Shown piece after piece: positions 61,570 through 64,000 of a stretch of DNA of 64,000 nucleotides. Source of the DNA: Wohlfahrtiimonas larvae (GTDB lineage: Bacteria > Pseudomonadota > Gammaproteobacteria > Cardiobacteriales > Wohlfahrtiimonadaceae); the NCBI RefSeq assembly GCF_039543665.1, contig NZ_BAABKE010000004.1:256856-320855 (forward strand). Direction: 5' to 3'. Position 1 is the first letter of the stretch. The number at the start of each line of letters is the position of its first letter. The position numbers and the translations under genes were made by a program. The notes beneath the pieces are model-generated. The model was not told the origin of the DNA. It worked only from the letters and a program-made list of their open reading frames with translations, and searched no databases.

Positions 61570-62109
61570 GTGAATAATAGAAAAACAAAAACATTTATGA
61601 TTTTGGCATTAGTGTTGGCTATAGGATTATATTTAAGTGATCAAAAAGAACAAACAACACAAGCCACATCTAATGAAATCGTTGATGTGATTGTCATTGA
61701 TCAAGCCAAACATGATGCTGCACTTAAAGAACAAGCCGAAGCATTAGCTAATCGTGATCCAATCATCATTGATATTGAAAATGCTGTGAATAATGGCAAT
61801 ATCACAACTGCAACAGTGTTAAGAAATGCACAGCTGAATACTGATGCAAAAAACGCTGACAGTAAAATTGCGATGATCTATTTACAGTGGGATCGAAAAA
61901 ATGACCCTGCACAAACCAAAAAAATGCTTCAGATGTATTCTGCACGATTGGCCAATGAGATTGGTAAGCATAAAAATGTGAGTGAAATTGTTGTATTTTG
62001 GGAAGTGCCATATCATGTGAAAGATCAAAATATTGCTAAATTCAACTATTCAAAGAAAAATAATGATTGGATTGTTGATAAAGAATGGTTTGCACCTGTG
62101 ATTAGATAA
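61570..62109 (+). CDS. Membrane-anchored protein, unknown function
   Basis: 179 residues from a GTG: a single N-terminal helix (FMILALVLAIGLYLSD), a helical charged linker and a folded outer part ending EWFAPVIR. Probably periplasmic. The last eight codons are repeated 465 bases downstream. No family is recognised. Confidence 0.65.
   Translation: MNNRKTKTFMILALVLAIGLYLSDQKEQTTQATSNEIVDVIVIDQAKHDAALKEQAEALANRDPIIIDIENAVNNGNITTATVLRNAQLNTDAKNADSKIAMIYLQWDRKNDPAQTKKMLQMYSARLANEIGKHKNVSEIVVFWEVPYHVKDQNIAKFNYSKKNNDWIVDKEWFAPVIR
62082..62108 (+). repeat. 27-bp direct repeat, copy 1 (end of the 61570 gene)
   Basis: Exact repeat containing the codons for EWFAPVIR and the first bases of the stop. 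The second copy is at 62548-62574. Confidence 0.95.
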
Positions 62110-62130
62110 TTTATTAAAAAGGTAAAAAGT

Positions 62131-62478
62131 ATGAATGGAAAGTTTTGCCCATCTTGTGGGCAACATCAAATAGCAGATTGGGTAAATATTTGTGAATCAT
62201 GTTCTAACAAACGTAAAAACATGGTTAATTGGATTGGGATGTGCGTATTCATGGCAACATTCGCATTATCTTTATATTGGTACTTTAATCAATATATTTT
62301 GTCAATTATGCCAAGAAATTGGAATATAGTCTCTATATTTAAAGCTGTTGAATATCACATTAGTCATTTAAATTTTTCTTCACCATATGCCTATATTTTA
62401 CCTGCTTTACTTTTAGCATGTGTATTGCTTGGTGGATTAACTAACGAGCTAATGTATAAATTAGTTAGAGCAAAATAA
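62131..62478 (+). CDS. Zinc-ribbon protein with two membrane helices
   Basis: 115 residues: an N-terminal zinc ribbon (FCPSCGQHQIADWVNICESCSNKRKN), then two hydrophobic helices (about 34-55 and 84-107). It lies between the two copies of the 27-bp tail repeat, so it is likely cargo. No known function. Confidence 0.65.
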   Translation: MNGKFCPSCGQHQIADWVNICESCSNKRKNMVNWIGMCVFMATFALSLYWYFNQYILSIMPRNWNIVSIFKAVEYHISHLNFSSPYAYILPALLLACVLLGGLTNELMYKLVRAK

Positions 62479-62547
62479 GCATAAAACTATACATTTAGAA
62501 AGTAGCAATATCGCAATATGTAAGAATAACAAAATGACTGTTGGTGC

Positions 62548-62574
62548 AGAATGGTTTGCACCTGTGATTAGATA
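62548..62574 (+). repeat. 27-bp direct repeat, copy 2 (orphan gene tail)
   Basis: Identical to the end of the 61570 gene, reading EWFAPVIR and TAG in a short open frame. The next gene starts 11 bases later. Confidence 0.95.
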
Positions 62575-62584
62575 GGTAAATAAA

Positions 62585-63277
62585 ATGATCGATTTAATAA
62601 CATCAACCTTTATGTCTGTACCAAAAAAACTCAATATCGATAGAAAAAAAAGTAATGGATCAATTCAACTAAAACCTGGTGCCATTGTCGCATGTGATTT
62701 AACTGGTGGTGTTATTGATCATACAGGAGTATATGTAGGTAATGGTCAAATAGTAGAACTTAATGGGGATGGGCTAGTTGAAAAAATTTCTATGAATAAG
62801 TTTTTACATAATGGCTTTCTGAGGACTGGAAACACAATATACACTCCAACATGGAATGATGAACTATTATTTCATCCTGTTTGGGGCATAGAAGCTCAAA
62901 AAAATATAGGATTAAATACTCATTATGATTTAGCATTGAATAATTGTCATAATTTTGTACATTGTTGCACGCAATTATATAATGCAAGAAGTAATCAAAA
63001 AACTGAATATCAAAAGTATATTGAGCTTTGCAATAGAGATAAGAGCATCATGATTAAAAAGTCATTTTTTCAAAGTACTATTGACACACAACCAACTTAT
63101 CAAGTCATTAAATACTTTATTGAAGCGTATAATCATACTGGTATCACAACATTTGAAACTTTATCTAACATGTTATTTATACATTATATAATACGTAAAC
63201 ATCCATACCTCGTAGAAGATAAAAAACTTTTAAATCGAGCAAAGTTATTATTTAAGTGGAAAGTTGCAGAATATTAA
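62585..63277 (+). CDS. LRAT/NlpC-P60-like cysteine hydrolase or acyltransferase domain protein
   Basis: 230 residues. LKPGAIVACDLTGGVIDHTGVYVGNGQIVEL supplies the catalytic His (H46), and LNNCHNFVHCC the catalytic Cys (C121), in the circularly permuted papain-like order of LRAT/NC domains. The last 100 residues are helical and unrecognised. It may act on lipids or peptides as phage cargo or an antiphage effector. Strong AGGTAAATAAA precedes the ATG. Confidence 0.75.
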   Translation: MIDLITSTFMSVPKKLNIDRKKSNGSIQLKPGAIVACDLTGGVIDHTGVYVGNGQIVELNGDGLVEKISMNKFLHNGFLRTGNTIYTPTWNDELLFHPVWGIEAQKNIGLNTHYDLALNNCHNFVHCCTQLYNARSNQKTEYQKYIELCNRDKSIMIKKSFFQSTIDTQPTYQVIKYFIEAYNHTGITTFETLSNMLFIHYIIRKHPYLVEDKKLLNRAKLLFKWKVAEY

Positions 63278-63414
63278 TCTTCAGGATCTTTCACTTCTAG
63301 CTCAACTTATGTAGTTAATCCATTTTGATCAAGAATATGTGTAACATGGGTTGCCACCCAATCTTGATCATCAACTTGTTCTCTAACACCTTGAGATTTA
63401 AATATATTAACCCC
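63274..63414 (-). pseudogene. Remnant 3' end of a second, diverged tail gene D
   Basis: Minus-strand frame reads VNIFKSQGVREQVDDQDWVA and THVTHILDQNGLTT, then a TAA and VELEVKDPED. It aligns with the end of the neighbouring gene D (GFKKDIDQIDWVAVRVTHTLDQSGLTTQVELEVK) but differs in many residues, so it came from another D allele. The stop replaces a Gln codon. It lies beyond the 83-residue cargo gene. Confidence 0.85.
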
Positions 63415-63453
63415 ATATTATCAGCATCAATTTATTATAAGAGGTAAATTATT

Positions 63454-63705
63454 ATGATGTTAAAAAAACTCACCCTTACTGATACAAATAACAATGAAAT
63501 TAGACTTGTTAGACAGTCTTTTAATTTAAGTAATTTAAATGATCTTGAATGGTATTACGATGATTTAAACTCAAGAAAAAAATTCCCAAATGAAGATAAT
63601 ATTTGGGATCAATTCGACCAAGCAAAAGTTGGATCAATCATCTATGATAAAAACAAAAATAAACTATATACTGTAAAAACACGAATGGAAGGTGGTCCAA
63701 TTTAA
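63454..63705 (+). CDS. Small cargo protein, unknown function
   Basis: 83 residues, charged (LEWYYDDLNSRKKFPNEDNIWDQFDQAKVGSIIYDKNKNKLYTVKT), no membrane helix. It is preceded by AGAGG and sits between the diverged D tail and intact gene D, overlapping the D stop. No domain recognised. Confidence 0.6.
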   Translation: MMLKKLTLTDTNNNEIRLVRQSFNLSNLNDLEWYYDDLNSRKKFPNEDNIWDQFDQAKVGSIIYDKNKNKLYTVKTRMEGGPI

Positions 63706-64000
63706 CTCGACTCTTTCACTTCCAACTCAACTTGGGTAGTTAAGCCTGATTGATCCAAAGTATGAGTAACACGAACCGCAACCCAATCAATTTGATCAAT
63801 ATCTTTCTTAAAGCCCTGCACTTTTACAGGGCTTTCTGCTATCAGTTCAGGATTTCCCATCGCTAAATTAAACGAAAATGATGCAACACCACGTTTGAGT
63901 TTTTTAAGCTCGTTTTCTGCTGCATCCTGTGCATCTGCTTCGCTTTTATAAATTCTGCGTAGCATTTTGGTTTTCTCTTCATCCCCTGCCAAAACTTCCT
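63702..64000 (-). CDS. P2-like tail protein D (5' end outside window)
   Basis: C-terminal part of a phage late control gene D (GpD, VgrG-like tail spike hub) protein. The open frame runs to the window edge. LRRIYKSEADAQDAAENELKKLKRGVASFSFNLAMGNPELIAESPVKVQGFKKDIDQIDWVAVRVTHTLD is characteristic of P2 GpD. In P2-like phages D ends the tail gene cluster, so tail genes should continue beyond the right edge. Confidence 0.92.
   Translation of the reverse strand, partial: EVLAGDEEKTKMLRRIYKSEADAQDAAENELKKLKRGVASFSFNLAMGNPELIAESPVKVQGFKKDIDQIDWVAVRVTHTLDQSGLTTQVELEVKESS

Overview
The window is AT-rich bacterial chromosome with dense, mostly operonic genes. Gene content (FeoB-FeoC pair, ApaH, UPF0149/YgfB, DABA aminotransferase-decarboxylase pair, DUF1852/MesX-MesD methionine synthase, GltS, P2-type Ogr and tail protein D) points to a gammaproteobacterium. 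The dat-ddc and mesX-mesD loci recall Moraxellaceae such as Acinetobacter, and Cardiobacteriales relatives are also possible. The sequence alone does not settle the genus. Two genes run off the window: feoB at the left edge and prophage tail gene D at the right edge.

Housekeeping and metabolism (1-21100): feoBC with an OsmC-type protein; apaH with a TPR protein; ygfB-eda-lysE; a cobinamide salvage set cobU-cobT-cobS-cobC; a CNNM/CBS membrane protein with a GIY-YIG protein; a DsrE-like protein preceded by an overlooked 51-residue membrane peptide; tRNA-Gln(TTG) with a near-perfect promoter; arsB and arsR with two matching inverted-repeat operators; a LysR regulator divergent from an exported MBL-fold protein; a 2OG-Fe(II) oxygenase; a DUF3870-DUF819-dipeptide epimerase operon; an exported protein of unknown function; and a beta-carbonic anhydrase.

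Accessory and nutrition block (21160-49180): a type I restriction-modification operon (hsdM-hsdS-hsdR) has an Mrr-like nuclease and two paralogous four-helix membrane proteins inserted between hsdS and hsdR. Next come an M20 amidohydrolase with an AbgT transporter; dat-ddc behind a structured leader RNA that may be the DABA-DC-AT motif; the mesX-mesD-flavin reductase operon; a HEAT-repeat protein; gltS with an IclR regulator; and a Sel1-repeat membrane protein. The block ends with a probably Fur-controlled ferric-siderophore uptake cluster (AraC regulator, two permeases, lipoprotein binding protein, TonB receptor) that lacks the expected ATPase.

Integrated element (about 50681 to beyond 64000): an 18-bp copy of what looks like the 3' end of tmRNA (ssrA), next to an ssrA-like terminator, marks the left junction. 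Inside are a tyrosine integrase, a HEPN-motif protein, a KAP-type P-loop NTPase, an AlpA-like regulator, a primase-helicase, Ogr, an unlisted ribbon-helix-helix regulator facing an S24-type repressor over tandem operator-like repeats, a run of cargo genes (T5orf172/GIY-YIG-like, BRCT, LRAT/NlpC-like and others) and the end of tail gene D.

The most unusual observation is a recurring pattern at three places in this element. The 3' end of a resident gene is present a second time, and one or more cargo genes lie between or beside the copies. At the integrase the 77-bp copy differs only at four synonymous third-codon positions and carries the catalytic Tyr codon, stop codon and ribosome-binding site, with a new cargo gene starting 0-1 nt after it. 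At the 61570 gene a 27-bp tail is repeated. At gene D a diverged D tail with an in-frame stop lies beyond a cargo gene. This suggests modular, cassette-like cargo capture anchored on gene 3' ends.
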